Shown: positions 44,241 to 53,307 of the stretch, one piece after another
How positions within the stretch are numbered: the first letter of the stretch is position 1
Layout of the letters: every line of letters starts with the position of its first letter
Assembly (NCBI GenBank): GCA_003600225.1
Contig: QZFT01000056.1
Span: 1 to 64,000 of the forward strand
DNA length: 64,000 nt
Source: Pseudonocardiaceae bacterium YIM PH 21723
Lineage (GTDB): Bacteria > Actinomycetota > Actinomycetes > Mycobacteriales > Pseudonocardiaceae
Reading direction: 5' to 3'
Made by a program: the position numbers and the translations under genes
Notes under the pieces: model-generated
What the model was told of the DNA's origin: nothing
Database searches by the model: none
Seen by the model: only the letters and a program-made list of their open reading frames with translations

Positions 44241-45380
44241 ATGAGGAAAGAGCTGACACCGCAGAGCGTGGCCGGTAAATACCGGCTCATCGCCACGGTC
44301 ACGGCCGACTTCCTCCAAGACCTGCGCGAGCTGTTGTCGACCTCCTCGGACTGTGACTCGGATCGGGAAGAAACCCGGGTCGAGATGACGGTCAGCTCGG
44401 CTCAGCTCCGCCAATTCATCGCGCTCGCCGAAGCACTGCACGTGAAGCTGCCCTGCACTCAAGAAGCCCTCGCATCAGGTGGGATCGATCTCGCCAAAGC
44501 TCAGATGCTGCACTCCCTCACCAAACCCCTCGATGCGGAGCTGGCGCAGTTGGTGGAGGAGAAGGTTCTACCCACGGCGCATGAACTGTCGAATTCGGAG
44601 ATGCGGGCGTTGGGTGAGCGGTACATCCAAGAACTGGACCCGGACGGCGCGCAAGAGCGGCACGAGCGCCGGAAGAAGGATCGCTCGTTCACGGTGAGCA
44701 GCAAGCCCGACGGCATGGGCGAGCTACGGCTCTACTCCACCGCGCCGGAAGTGCAGGCGGCATATCAGGCGATCGATCAGCAGGTCCGCAACACCCGCGC
44801 CAAAGACGACGAACGAACGCAGGATCAGGCCCGAGCCGACCTCGCAGCTGCCGTGCTCGCCGCTGGCGGTGCCGGTAGCGAGGGGTTCGCGCCAGTGGAT
44901 CCGAAAATCGTGATCACGATCCCCAAAGACGTGATCGAAGGCAAGCAAGAGCACGGCGCCGAGATGCAGGGCCACGGAGCCATCCTCGGATCGATGGCAC
45001 GGCAGATGGCGGCGACCGCATCGGTGTGGTCCCGCATGATCACCGATCCGGTGACTGGCGTGGGGATCGACTTCTCCCGCAAGGGATACCGACTCAGTCA
45101 AGCCGAGCGAGACTTCCTGATCACCCGGCACAAATCCTGCCGATTCCCGAATTGCCAGGCACCAGCGGTCACCTGCGATGTGGATCATCGGACGCAGTAC
45201 CGGCACGGCAAGATCACCCAAGGCCGCGACATGGCACCACTGTGCCGCAGGCACCACATCCTCAAAGACCAGCACCATTGGGCATACGAGATCCTGCCCA
45301 ATGGTGATCTTGTGTGGACGTCCCCGAGTGGGGCGAAGTTCTTGGTCCGGATGGATCCGGGGGCCGATCCAGATGGGTAG
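44241..45380 (+). CDS. DUF222/HNH endonuclease (13E12 repeat family)
   Basis: 379 residues. The long N-terminal DUF222 region is helical (FLQDLRELLSTSS, KAQMLHSLTKPLDAEL, VEEKVLPTAHELSNSEMRAL). The C-terminal HNH nuclease carries two Cys (SCRFPNCQAP), the catalytic pair in CDVDHRTQYRHG, and CRRHHILKDQHHW, so the zinc and catalytic residues are complete. The upstream 100 bases are AT-rich and hold the promoter; a GGAGG stands one base before the ATG, too close to be a normal ribosome site, so a later start is possible. The gene is enclosed by two inverted cloverleaf-like elements. It probably cuts DNA, perhaps at its own flanking structures, but this is inference. Confidence 0.9.
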   Translation: MRKELTPQSVAGKYRLIATVTADFLQDLRELLSTSSDCDSDREETRVEMTVSSAQLRQFIALAEALHVKLPCTQEALASGGIDLAKAQMLHSLTKPLDAELAQLVEEKVLPTAHELSNSEMRALGERYIQELDPDGAQERHERRKKDRSFTVSSKPDGMGELRLYSTAPEVQAAYQAIDQQVRNTRAKDDERTQDQARADLAAAVLAAGGAGSEGFAPVDPKIVITIPKDVIEGKQEHGAEMQGHGAILGSMARQMAATASVWSRMITDPVTGVGIDFSRKGYRLSQAERDFLITRHKSCRFPNCQAPAVTCDVDHRTQYRHGKITQGRDMAPLCRRHHILKDQHHWAYEILPNGDLVWTSPSGAKFLVRMDPGADPDG

Positions 45381-45396
45381 CGGAGTGCGCAGGGTA

Positions 45397-45578
45397 GGGC
45401 GGTGGGCGGCGCGCGCCCCGTGGGGCAGGCCGCGCAGCGCCTGCCCCTTAGGGCGTGCCCTTTCGCGCCCGAGGCTCACGGGTCAAGGGTGGAGCGCAGC
45501 GACATCCGGCGAAGCCGGACGCGAAGCGCCCTTGACGCGTGAGAAGGCGCGAAACACAATGCGCGCCACCCACCGCCC
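45397..45578. repeat. Right cloverleaf-like inverted element of the HNH cassette
   Basis: This is the counterpart of the left element, reversed. Outer arms 45397-45414 and 45561-45578 pair over 18 bases with one mismatch. Branch B is ggggcaggc/gcctgcccc (45422-45447). Branch A has tttcgcgcc/ggcgcgaaa (45461-45469, 45546-45554), then ctcacgggtcaaggg with one mismatch to 45529-45543, capped by ccggcgaagccgg. Where it differs from the left element the changes keep the pairing. It can also end HNH and PAP2 transcription. Confidence 0.85.
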
Positions 45579-45588
45579 GGAGACGAAC

Positions 45589-46188
45589 TCAGGAGACCAA
45601 AGCAAAAACAGTCCCCGCGATGGCCGCGTTAACAACAGCCCCCACCGTCACCTGAGCCGCCGTGTGATCCGTCAACCGGACCCGGGACCACCCCACCAGC
45701 ACGACCAGCGGAACCAGCAACAACCACCAGGGCCCCAGGATCTGCACCAGATTGGTGACCGCTCCGGCGGCGACCCCGGCGTGCACCGAGATCTTCCACC
45801 AGCGCGTCACGACCACCGTCACGATGATCCCGACGACCACCGCGACCTCGACGGCGATCAGGTTCCGCGGCCCGTCCAGCACGACGAGCAGCACCAAACC
45901 GGCCAGAACCGAGCCGAGACCGACCAGCAGCGGCAGTGTCCGGTGCTCCCGGCCGCGGACGTGGTGGCCGTCCCAGCGGCCGGTTCGGGCTCCCCAGAGC
46001 ACGAATCCGAAGGGCAGCAGGACCGAGCACATCACCAGCGCGGCCCAGCCGAGGCCCTTGACCGGGCCAGCGGAGATCAACGCCACCGCGATCAGCTCGG
46101 CGATGAGCACCACGGTGGGCGCCAGCACCTCGGTCACGACCTTCGCCGCCCGCAGGCTCAGCGAACTCTCTTGCACCGTCACCCGCAC
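45589..46188 (-). CDS. PAP2-family membrane phosphatase-like protein
   Basis: 199 residues from the GTG at 46188, with six hydrophobic helices. Two PAP2 motifs are recognisable: KISVHAGVAAGAV (usual form PSGH; here SVH) and GWSRVRLTDHTAAQVTVGA, matching SRx5H. The first motif, KxxxxxxRP, is weak. PAP2 enzymes remove phosphate from lipid or polyprenyl phosphates on the outer face. The frame continues to 46233, which would almost touch the divergent TPR gene. It ends 10 bases from the right HNH element. Confidence 0.78.
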   Translation of the reverse strand: MRVTVQESSLSLRAAKVVTEVLAPTVVLIAELIAVALISAGPVKGLGWAALVMCSVLLPFGFVLWGARTGRWDGHHVRGREHRTLPLLVGLGSVLAGLVLLVVLDGPRNLIAVEVAVVVGIIVTVVVTRWWKISVHAGVAAGAVTNLVQILGPWWLLLVPLVVLVGWSRVRLTDHTAAQVTVGAVVNAAIAGTVFALVS

Positions 46189-46235
46189 ATCATGCCTAGA
46201 CTCGGCGCAGGCACACGACACTGGGGGCACCACCC

Positions 46236-47369
46236 ATGAGCAACCCGCTGGACCTGGCGAAAGCCGCCGTCGACTCCGCTGACCAGGCCGGACGGGCGGG
46301 CGACATCCCCACAGCCGTGCAGCACATGGAGCAGGCCGTGCAGCTCGCCCAAGGCACCGGGGACCCGGTCATCGAGGCCGAGTTCACCCTGCTGCTGGCC
46401 CGCACCCTGATCGACCTGCCCGACCTGGTCCGCGCGCAGGCCGTCGCCCGGCAGGCCATCGATTTGTACGGCGACCACCCCGACCGGTACACCGCGCTGC
46501 TCGTCCTCGCCCGGATGCGGGCCTCCCACGGTGACCTGCCGTCCGCGCGTGAACTGGCCATCGAGGCACTCGGTACCCCGCATCCCCTGGTCGCCGCCGA
46601 CGCGGACACCCTGCTGGTCCACCTGACCACCGACCTGGACGACCACGACGCCGCCATCACCCACGCGGGCTCCGCCATCATCCGGCTGCAGAACGCCCGG
46701 GAGACCGCCCGCGCCGCCGCCGCGGGTGACCTGCTGGCCAGGACACTCGGGCTGGCCGGGCGCTGGGAGCAGGCCGAGCAGGAGGCGCTGACCTTCCTGC
46801 CGGAGATGGACCGGCTGGGGCTGACCGAGCAGTCCGTCGAGACCCGGTTCCTGCTCGCCCACATTCAGACGCGGCTGCACCACTTCGAGCAGGCGTTCGA
46901 GACCTTCAACGAGCTGCTGCGACTGCTGGAGGACAACGGGACCGTCGACGAGTACGCGAAGCTGATCAGCATGCGCGCGGTGCTCATGGAGGAGGCCGAG
47001 CTGCACCACCAGGCCGCTCAGGAGTTCCGCACCGCCGCCGATCTGCACCAGAAGGCCGGCAACCCGGCCGCGCAGATGCATCACCTGCACCGGGCACTGG
47101 CCGGGTTCCACGCGCTGGACCGCGAGGAGGACATCGCTGAGGCGGTGAACGCCATCGACGACCTGGCCATCGCGCAGCAGAACGAGCCTGGCCGGGCCTT
47201 CGTGCACGAGCTCACCCTGGTCAGCCTGACGATGGCGACCATCTTCCTGGAGTACAGCGAGATGACCGAGATCGCCCGGCAACGCGCCGAAGGTGCCCGG
47301 CAGCTGGCCGAGCACCTCGGCGATGCGGAACTCACCGCCGAGGCCGACGCGATCCTGGCCAGGCTCTAG
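46236..47369 (+). CDS. Tetratricopeptide-repeat-like protein
   Basis: 377 residues, entirely helical and Ala/Leu/Glu-rich, with about nine TPR-like pairs (for example AAVDSADQAGRAGDIPTAVQ, AEFTLLLARTLIDLPDLVRA, TLGLAGRWEQAEQEALTFLP, AHIQTRLHHFEQAFETFNEL, GFHALDREEDIAEAVNAIDD). It has no catalytic domain, signal peptide or membrane helix and probably is a scaffold. Its stop overlaps the convergent STAND/WD40 gene by four bases (shared ctag). Confidence 0.82.
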   Translation: MSNPLDLAKAAVDSADQAGRAGDIPTAVQHMEQAVQLAQGTGDPVIEAEFTLLLARTLIDLPDLVRAQAVARQAIDLYGDHPDRYTALLVLARMRASHGDLPSARELAIEALGTPHPLVAADADTLLVHLTTDLDDHDAAITHAGSAIIRLQNARETARAAAAGDLLARTLGLAGRWEQAEQEALTFLPEMDRLGLTEQSVETRFLLAHIQTRLHHFEQAFETFNELLRLLEDNGTVDEYAKLISMRAVLMEEAELHHQAAQEFRTAADLHQKAGNPAAQMHHLHRALAGFHALDREEDIAEAVNAIDDLAIAQQNEPGRAFVHELTLVSLTMATIFLEYSEMTEIARQRAEGARQLAEHLGDAELTAEADAILARL

Positions 47370-50300
47370 CAGCGCGGCGCCGCACCCCGGTCCGGGCCCA
47401 CCGCCGTCCACTCCATCGTGAGATTGCTGCCGCCGAGCACGGCGCACAGTGCCTGCCGCGCCCGCGCGGGATCCTCCTGCGTGGCGACGTTCAGCCGGTA
47501 GACATCGATGTCGCCGGCATCACCGGCCGCCACCACCACCTGACCACGGGGATCAGCGGACAGGATCCGGGTGGCGGCGGCGTCCCGGACCAGCGAGTCG
47601 GCCTCCCGCCGGCCGGATACGTCGAACCGGCGGATCGACCGGGTGTCGCCGGCCGCGAGCAGCTCGGTCTTGGCGAAGGCCAGCGATCCCGACGAGGCCC
47701 GGAAGGTGGCCCAGTCACCGGCGGTACCCCCGGTGATCGACCGGAGGCGGATGGTGCCGTCCTCCGCGGTGCTGGCCAGGTACCGGCCATCGGGGCTGAA
47801 CAACACCGAGGTCACCCGGCCGCTGTGCGTACCCGGCAACGGGAACTCCTGGCCGCTGGAGAGGTCCCACCAGCGCACCGCGCCGCTCTGCTCGCCGCTG
47901 GCGAACCGGGTGCCGTCCGGCGCGAACGTCAGCTGGGTGACCGGCGCGCGCAGCCCGTTGAAGAAGCCGGTCTTGGCGGCCGAGGGCAGGTTCCACCGCG
48001 AGACTCCCTCGGCCTCGCCACGCAGCAGCGTCTTCCCGTCCGGGCTGAGCGCGATCGCGGTGCCCGAGCCCTCCACTGTGGACAGCTGCTTGCCGTCCTC
48101 GGTGTCCCAGACCCGGGTGGCCCCGTCGGAATTGGTGATCATCCGGGAGCCGTCCGGGGTGAACAGGATGTCGGTGACCACTCCCCCGGCGTCCACTGTG
48201 TACCGCTGCCGCCGGGCGCCGAGTTCCCACACCCGGACCGCGTGGTCATCGCCGCCGGTCGCGGCCAGCGTGGCGTCCGGGCTCACCGCGACGGCCCGGA
48301 CCGGGCCGCCATGGCCGGGCAGCCGTCCCGCGTACGGGGTCCGGGCGGCGGCCAGCAGGGCGTCCTTGGCCTCGGCGGTCTGCTCGTTCTGCCAGGCGGC
48401 CAGGGCGAGCAGCGCCGCCCGCCGGGGATCGCCCGCGCTGCGGGCCTCCGCGGCGAGCTGCCGGGACAACGACTGGTCGCCGCCCGTGGTGACCCGGTCC
48501 GCGCGCCACGCGGTGAGCCCCGCGACGACCAGGGCCAACGCGGCGAGGACAACCAGCCCGGTACGCATGGCCCGGTTCCGGTTCTCCCGGCTCCGGGTGG
48601 CGTCGAGGGCGGCGGTGAGGAACTCCCGGTCCTGGTCCCGCAGCAGCCTGCCGTGCGCGGGATTGATCAGCAGGTCGGTGACCGATTCGAGGCGGTTGCC
48701 CCGGTACAGCAGATCCGGATCCCGCTGCCGGTGGATCCACTCCTGCGCGTCGGCGACCAGCTGGGCCTGCCGCTGCACCGCGGCCTGGTTCGCGGCCAGC
48801 CAGCCGGCCAGCCTCGGCCAGGCGGTGAGCAGCGCTTCGTGGGCGGGTTGCGCGGTCGGGCCGTCGACGGTGACCAGCCGGGCGGCGACGAACCGGTCCA
48901 GCACCGGCCGCTCGGCGCTCAGCTCGGTGAGCGGCACGCGCCGCCGGGTGTCCGGGGCGTCCGGGGTGAGCGCCACCATGCGCAGGAACATCCGCCGGGC
49001 GACACCGCGGTGTTCCGGCGCCAGCTCCCGGTACACCTCCTCGGCGGATTCCCCGACGGCGCCGGAGATGCCGCCCGCGCTCTGATAGGCGACGACGGTG
49101 AGCTCCCGGCCGGCACCGACCTCCCAGCTCACCGCGAGGGCGTGCGCCAGCAGCGGCAGCCTGCCATCCGGCTGGTGTCCGGCGTCCCGGAGCAGCAGCC
49201 GCACCAGTTCCGGTTCCGGGGTGATTCCGTAGGCCAGCGCGGGCCGTTCGATCGCCGCACGCAGTTCCACATCGGACAGTGGGCCGAGGATCAGCTGGTG
49301 GGGCAACAGATCCGCCAGCAGCGGCTCGGCCAGGCAGCGGTCCAGGAAGTCGGTGCGCAGGCTCAGCAACACCCGGGTGCCGGTCCCGCTCCGCTCGCGG
49401 ATCGCCGTCAGAAATTCCGCGCGCCGGTCGGCGTCCAGCACGGTGAACAGCTCTTCCAGCTGGTCGACGATCAGCACCGGGGCTTCCGGAAGCTGCTCGG
49501 CGCCCGGTGCCACGGTGGCCACCTGATCGAAACCGAGGGCCGGCTCGACACCGGCGGCCAGCAGTGAGGTCTTGCCGACCCCGGAGGGCCCGGTCAGCAG
49601 CAGTGGCCTGCCCTGGTCGGCCTCCGCGGTCAGCCGGACCAGGATCTCGTCGCGGACCCGGTCCCGGCCGAAGAAGTAGTCGGCGAGGGACGCGTCGAAC
49701 GGCAGCAGGCCCGGGTAGGGGCAGTCCGGTGGCGTGGTGTGCGAGGTGGGCACGGTGGCGATCCGCCGGTCGATGTCCAGCATCCCGGCCAGGGTCTCCC
49801 TGGTCCGCTCCAGCTCGCGCTGGTGGTCCACCGCGCTCCCGGTGAGCTCGGTGCGCAGCCCGGCGAGCGCGTCCGACACCTCGCCGGTCAGCGCGGCGAA
49901 CTCCACGGACTCGCGGCCGAGCCGGGTGAGCCCGTCCGCCAGCCCGGTGGCCATGTCCAGGTGCCCGGCGGTCACCGCCTCGCCGATGGCCAGCCGCGCG
50001 GCGCCCAGCTCACACAGCAGCCGGCACATGCCCACGCGGACCGTGGGCGCGATGCCCGCCATCCGGACCAGGAACTCCTCGGCGAGGGCGTCGATCCGCT
50101 GCTGCTCGGTGGGCGTGCGGCGCTCCCGTAACCGGATCGCGGTCGCCGCCAGCACATCGGTCAGGTATCCGGCGCCCATGCCGTCCAGCCGTTCCCTGAT
50201 CGCCTCGTCGGTGCCCCGGTGCACGGCGTCCCCGACCACCGGCGCGACGGCGGCCGCGGTGAGGAAGGCGACGATGCCCTGCGGGGTCATGGCTTTCAGT

Positions 50301-50419
50301 ACATGCCCGGAGCGGTGGAGCAGGGAGGTCATTCCCCCGCGCATCGCCGCCGCGGCCTCCGGCGGTATCGATGGCGGTTCCTGCGACGGTTCGGCGTCCG
50401 ATTCCTGCCGCTGGTCCAT
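47366..50419 (-). CDS. STAND ATPase (nSTAND1 type) with C-terminal WD40 propeller
   Basis: 1017 residues. A helical N-terminus (1-230) leads to CPYPGLLPFDASLADYFFGR, the usual entrance of nSTAND1 modules, then Walker A LLTGPSGVGKTSLLAA (about 275-290) and Walker B VLIVDQLEELFTVL (about 313). HEALLTAWPRLAGWL ends the module. A membrane helix (about 617-636, TGLVVLAALALVVAGLTAW) separates it from a WD40 propeller (about 690-980) with VRAVAVSPDATLAATGGDDH, VTDILFTPDGSRMI, VTQLTFAPDGTRFASGEQSG and VTSVLFSPDGRYLASTAEDG. ATG 50419 or TTG 50422 starts it after CAGGAGC. The propeller would sit on the other side of the membrane from the ATPase, an odd topology shared with related actinomycete proteins. 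A signal-sensing role is likely. Confidence 0.9.
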   Translation of the reverse strand: MDQRQESDAEPSQEPPSIPPEAAAAMRGGMTSLLHRSGHVLKAMTPQGIVAFLTAAAVAPVVGDAVHRGTDEAIRERLDGMGAGYLTDVLAATAIRLRERRTPTEQQRIDALAEEFLVRMAGIAPTVRVGMCRLLCELGAARLAIGEAVTAGHLDMATGLADGLTRLGRESVEFAALTGEVSDALAGLRTELTGSAVDHQRELERTRETLAGMLDIDRRIATVPTSHTTPPDCPYPGLLPFDASLADYFFGRDRVRDEILVRLTAEADQGRPLLLTGPSGVGKTSLLAAGVEPALGFDQVATVAPGAEQLPEAPVLIVDQLEELFTVLDADRRAEFLTAIRERSGTGTRVLLSLRTDFLDRCLAEPLLADLLPHQLILGPLSDVELRAAIERPALAYGITPEPELVRLLLRDAGHQPDGRLPLLAHALAVSWEVGAGRELTVVAYQSAGGISGAVGESAEEVYRELAPEHRGVARRMFLRMVALTPDAPDTRRRVPLTELSAERPVLDRFVAARLVTVDGPTAQPAHEALLTAWPRLAGWLAANQAAVQRQAQLVADAQEWIHRQRDPDLLYRGNRLESVTDLLINPAHGRLLRDQDREFLTAALDATRSRENRNRAMRTGLVVLAALALVVAGLTAWRADRVTTGGDQSLSRQLAAEARSAGDPRRAALLALAAWQNEQTAEAKDALLAAARTPYAGRLPGHGGPVRAVAVSPDATLAATGGDDHAVRVWELGARRQRYTVDAGGVVTDILFTPDGSRMITNSDGATRVWDTEDGKQLSTVEGSGTAIALSPDGKTLLRGEAEGVSRWNLPSAAKTGFFNGLRAPVTQLTFAPDGTRFASGEQSGAVRWWDLSSGQEFPLPGTHSGRVTSVLFSPDGRYLASTAEDGTIRLRSITGGTAGDWATFRASSGSLAFAKTELLAAGDTRSIRRFDVSGRREADSLVRDAAATRILSADPRGQVVVAAGDAGDIDVYRLNVATQEDPARARQALCAVLGGSNLTMEWTAVGPDRGAAPRC

Positions 50420-50575
50420 CAAGTGTTGCTCCTGTCACACGTGCGTGGCGTCCAGGCTTCCCCGATAGATCGGCATCAGGGCAGCGGCATTCGAGTGATG
50501 ACGCGACACAGTTCGGCAACGAATACTCCGTCCGCTACGTAGCTAACGCGTCCGATTCGTGCCAGGCTGACAGCC

Positions 50576-52378
50576 ATGACTCGCCGACTGATGACCTTCG
50601 CTGTCGCGTCATTACTGCTGGTCAGCCTCTGTCTTACCGCGTCGACCGGGACCACGGCGGCGTTGAAGACACCCACCGCGATCGGTACCGGGGGCGCGGT
50701 GGCCACGGTTGATCAGGACGCCACCGAGGCAGGCCTGAGTGTGCTGCGGGCCGGGGGTAACGCGGTGGACGCCGCCGTTGCCGCCGCGGCCGCACTGGGG
50801 GTGACCGAGCCGTACTCCGCCGGAATCGGCGGTGGCGGCTTCTTCGTCTACTACGACGCCGCGACCGGAAAAGTGTCCACTCTGGACGGCCGGGAGACGG
50901 CTCCGTCCGGAATGGAGGAGGACTCCTTCCTGGATTCGGGCACCGGCAAGCCGATTCCGTTCAAGGACGCGGTGAACTCCGGGCTGTCCGTGGGTGTTCC
51001 GGGCACCGCGGCCACCTGGGACCAGGCACTGCGTTCCTGGGGAACCCGCAAACTGCCGGAGGTGCTGAAGCCCGCCATCAGGCTGGCGGCCGGCGGTTTC
51101 ACCGTGGACGAGGAGTTCCACTCGCAGACCCGGCTGAACGAGGACCGGTTCAGGCAGATCAAGCCGACCGCGGAGTTGTTCCTGCCCGGCGGGAAACTGC
51201 CGGAAGTCGGCTCCACCTTCCGGAACCCGGCGCTGGCCAAGACCTACATCGCCCTGGCCACGGAGGGCGTCGAATCCGCCTTCTACGATGGGGACATCTC
51301 CGGGGACATCGTCGACGCGGTCCGCCGCCCGCCGATGGCCGACGGCGCCACCTGGAACTTCCGCCCCGGTTCGATGTCCGCCACGGACATCCGCAAGTAC
51401 CGGGTACGCGCCCAGGAACCCACCCGGATCAGCCACGGTGGCCTGGACGTCTACGGCATGGCGCCCAGTTCCTCCGGCGGTATCGCGGTGGGCGAGGCGC
51501 TGAACATCCTGGGCCACTTCGACCTCAAGCAGGAGGGACCGGTCGGCTCGCTGCACCGGTACCTCGGCGCCAGCCGGCTGGCCTTCGCCGACCGCAACCG
51601 GTACGTGGGCGACAAGCCGCAGGATCCAGTGGACCGGCTGCTCGGGCCGGAGGTCGCGGATTCCAGTGCGTGCCTGGTGAAATCGGAGACCGCGATCGCG
51701 CATCCGGCGGCGCCGATCGACCTGGCGAAACCGCCCGCCTGCCGCACCCAGCAGGCGGCGCCCGTCGACCCGTACGAGGGCACCTCGACGACCCACCTGG
51801 TCACCGCCGACAAGTGGGGCAACGTGGTGTCCTACACGCTGACCATCGAGCAGACCGGCGGCTCGGCGATCACCGTGCCCGGCCGCGGTTTCCTGCTGAA
51901 CAACGAGCTGACCGACTTCGACATGGAGCCGATCACGAAGGGCGTGTACGACCCGAACCTGCCCGCCGCGGGCAAGCGTCCACGCAGCTCGATGTCGCCG
52001 ACGTTCGTGCTGTCCGGTGGGAAACCACTGCTGGCGGTCGGCTCACCGGGTGGCGCCACGATCATCACCACGGTGCTGCAGGTGCTGATGAACCGGCTCG
52101 ACCTGGGCATGTCGCTGCCCGAGGCGGTGGCGGCGGCCCGGCTGTCGCAACGCAACCGGGAGGCCACCGAGGCCGAGCCCGCGTTCATGAACTCGCCGCT
52201 GCGCGCGGCCCTGGAGGCCAAGGGGCACAAGTTCGTCCTGCCGCCGGGCACGTTCACCGAACAGCCGGAGATCGGCGCGGTGGCGGCCCTGGAGTTCCTG
52301 CCGGACGGCATGCTGCAGGCCGCCGCCGAACCGGTCCGCCGGGGCGGGGGCAGCGCGGGGGTGGTTTTACCCGGCTAG
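50576..52378 (+). CDS. ggt: Gamma-glutamyltransferase
   Basis: 600 residues. Sec signal peptide (1-29, LMTFAVASLLLVSLCLTAS) then the two-chain Ntn hydrolase: GGAVATVDQDATEAGLSVLR, AGGNAVDAAVAAAAALGVTE, GIGGGGFFVYYDAATGKVST, DGRETAP, and the self-cleavage and nucleophile Thr in EGTSTTHLVTADKWGNVVSY. LLNNELTDFDMEP and GKRPRSSMSPTFVL, then GSPGGATIITTVLQVLMN complete the small chain. It cleaves gamma-glutamyl bonds of glutathione or related thiols outside the cell or in the envelope. It stands alone, with an inverted-repeat terminator after the stop. Confidence 0.95.
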   Translation: MTRRLMTFAVASLLLVSLCLTASTGTTAALKTPTAIGTGGAVATVDQDATEAGLSVLRAGGNAVDAAVAAAAALGVTEPYSAGIGGGGFFVYYDAATGKVSTLDGRETAPSGMEEDSFLDSGTGKPIPFKDAVNSGLSVGVPGTAATWDQALRSWGTRKLPEVLKPAIRLAAGGFTVDEEFHSQTRLNEDRFRQIKPTAELFLPGGKLPEVGSTFRNPALAKTYIALATEGVESAFYDGDISGDIVDAVRRPPMADGATWNFRPGSMSATDIRKYRVRAQEPTRISHGGLDVYGMAPSSSGGIAVGEALNILGHFDLKQEGPVGSLHRYLGASRLAFADRNRYVGDKPQDPVDRLLGPEVADSSACLVKSETAIAHPAAPIDLAKPPACRTQQAAPVDPYEGTSTTHLVTADKWGNVVSYTLTIEQTGGSAITVPGRGFLLNNELTDFDMEPITKGVYDPNLPAAGKRPRSSMSPTFVLSGGKPLLAVGSPGGATIITTVLQVLMNRLDLGMSLPEAVAAARLSQRNREATEAEPAFMNSPLRAALEAKGHKFVLPPGTFTEQPEIGAVAALEFLPDGMLQAAAEPVRRGGGSAGVVLPG

Positions 52379-52384
52379 GTAAGT

Positions 52385-52424
52385 GACGGTGCGGCGGCGG
52401 CCGTCCATCCGCCGCCACACCGTC
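52385..52424. terminator. 16-bp hairpin between convergent ggt and FNR-like genes
   Basis: gacggtgcggcggcgg (52385-52400) pairs with 52409-52424 with one mismatch and an 8-base loop, 6 bases after the ggt stop. Confidence 0.8.
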
Positions 52425-52437
52425 CGGCAACCAGCGA

Positions 52438-53184
52438 CTAGCTCCTGGCGATGGTCTCGTTGTCCGGCATGGTCGGCGCGCTGATCTCGCTCAGCGTCGG
52501 CTCGGCCCAGCGCGCGGTCACCGCGGTGACGGCGTCCACCAGCGTCTCCGGCCCACTGACGTACACCGGCTGCTCCGCCAGCCCGTCGAGGTGCTGCGGG
52601 TCGAACCGGCCGTGCGCCGTGGTGTAGCGGCGCTCGACGCGTACCCCCGGATGGCGTTCCAGCTGCTCCAGGTCCTCGCGGTGCAGCAGGTCCCGGGCGG
52701 CGTGGCAGTAGTGCAGGAAGGTGACGTCACCCTCGTGGCCCTCGTCGCACAGCGTGCGGAGCAGGGACAGCGCCGGGGTGATCCCGCGACCCGCGCTGAC
52801 CAGCAGCAGGCGTTGCGGCCGGGGCAGCGGCAGCACGAAGGTTCCGGCGGCCGGGCCGACCAGCAGCGGCAGTCCACGGCGGCCCTGGGTGATCAGGTAT
52901 TCGGACACCGGTCCGCGCCGGGTCACGGTGAACTCCAGCTGCGCGGTGTGCTGTGAGGACGCGGGGAAGGTGCGCAGCAGGTGCCAGGTGCCGTCCACCG
53001 GGACGGCGAATCGCAGCGACTGCCCGGCGAGGAAACCGCCCCAGCCGGACGCGGGCTGCACGGTCAGCGTGGCGCTGTGCGCGGTGGTCCGCCGCACGTC
53101 CACGATCCGGCCCCGCGCGACTCCCGGTTCGCCCTGCTGCTGCGCGCCAAGCGGCCACGCAATGGGCAGTGAATGTGCCGCCAA
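52438..53184 (-). CDS. FAD/NAD-binding oxidoreductase (FNR-like) without ferredoxin domain
   Basis: 248 residues. The FAD domain has FLAGQSLRFAV and HLLRTFPASS where the family reads RxYS(x)S; the NAD domain has LLLVSAGRGITPALSLLRTL and HYCHAARDLLHREDL, ending VYVSGPETLVDAV. Many actinomycete reductases of this type carry a C-terminal 2Fe-2S ferredoxin domain with CxxxxCxxC; the chain here stops before it. It may therefore hand electrons to a separate ferredoxin or be a partial copy. The 30-bp repeat array lies upstream. No desaturase or oxygenase partner is adjacent. Confidence 0.85.
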   Translation of the reverse strand: MAAHSLPIAWPLGAQQQGEPGVARGRIVDVRRTTAHSATLTVQPASGWGGFLAGQSLRFAVPVDGTWHLLRTFPASSQHTAQLEFTVTRRGPVSEYLITQGRRGLPLLVGPAAGTFVLPLPRPQRLLLVSAGRGITPALSLLRTLCDEGHEGDVTFLHYCHAARDLLHREDLEQLERHPGVRVERRYTTAHGRFDPQHLDGLAEQPVYVSGPETLVDAVTAVTARWAEPTLSEISAPTMPDNETIARS

Positions 53185-53307
53185 TTGAGCCTCCTGGGGG
53201 ATGCCGGTTCACTCTAACAACGACGAACCCAGGAATTCAGTGACTTACTGTCATTATCGACACGGACCCGTTCCCTAATCGGATGACGGATGCTCGTGGC
53301 AGGGCAT

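Larger units (their letters stand above)
43955..45578 (+). mobile_element. Putative HNH cassette bounded by inverted structured elements
   Basis: The 1.6-kb unit holds one gene, a DUF222/HNH endonuclease, and at both ends a large foldable element in inverted orientation. It fits tightly between the LysR stop and the PAP2 gene stop (gaps of 6 and 10 bases). DUF222/HNH genes are the 13E12 repeat family of mycobacteria, present in many copies per genome, which supports mobility. No transposase and no clear target-site duplication are visible. Confidence 0.5.
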
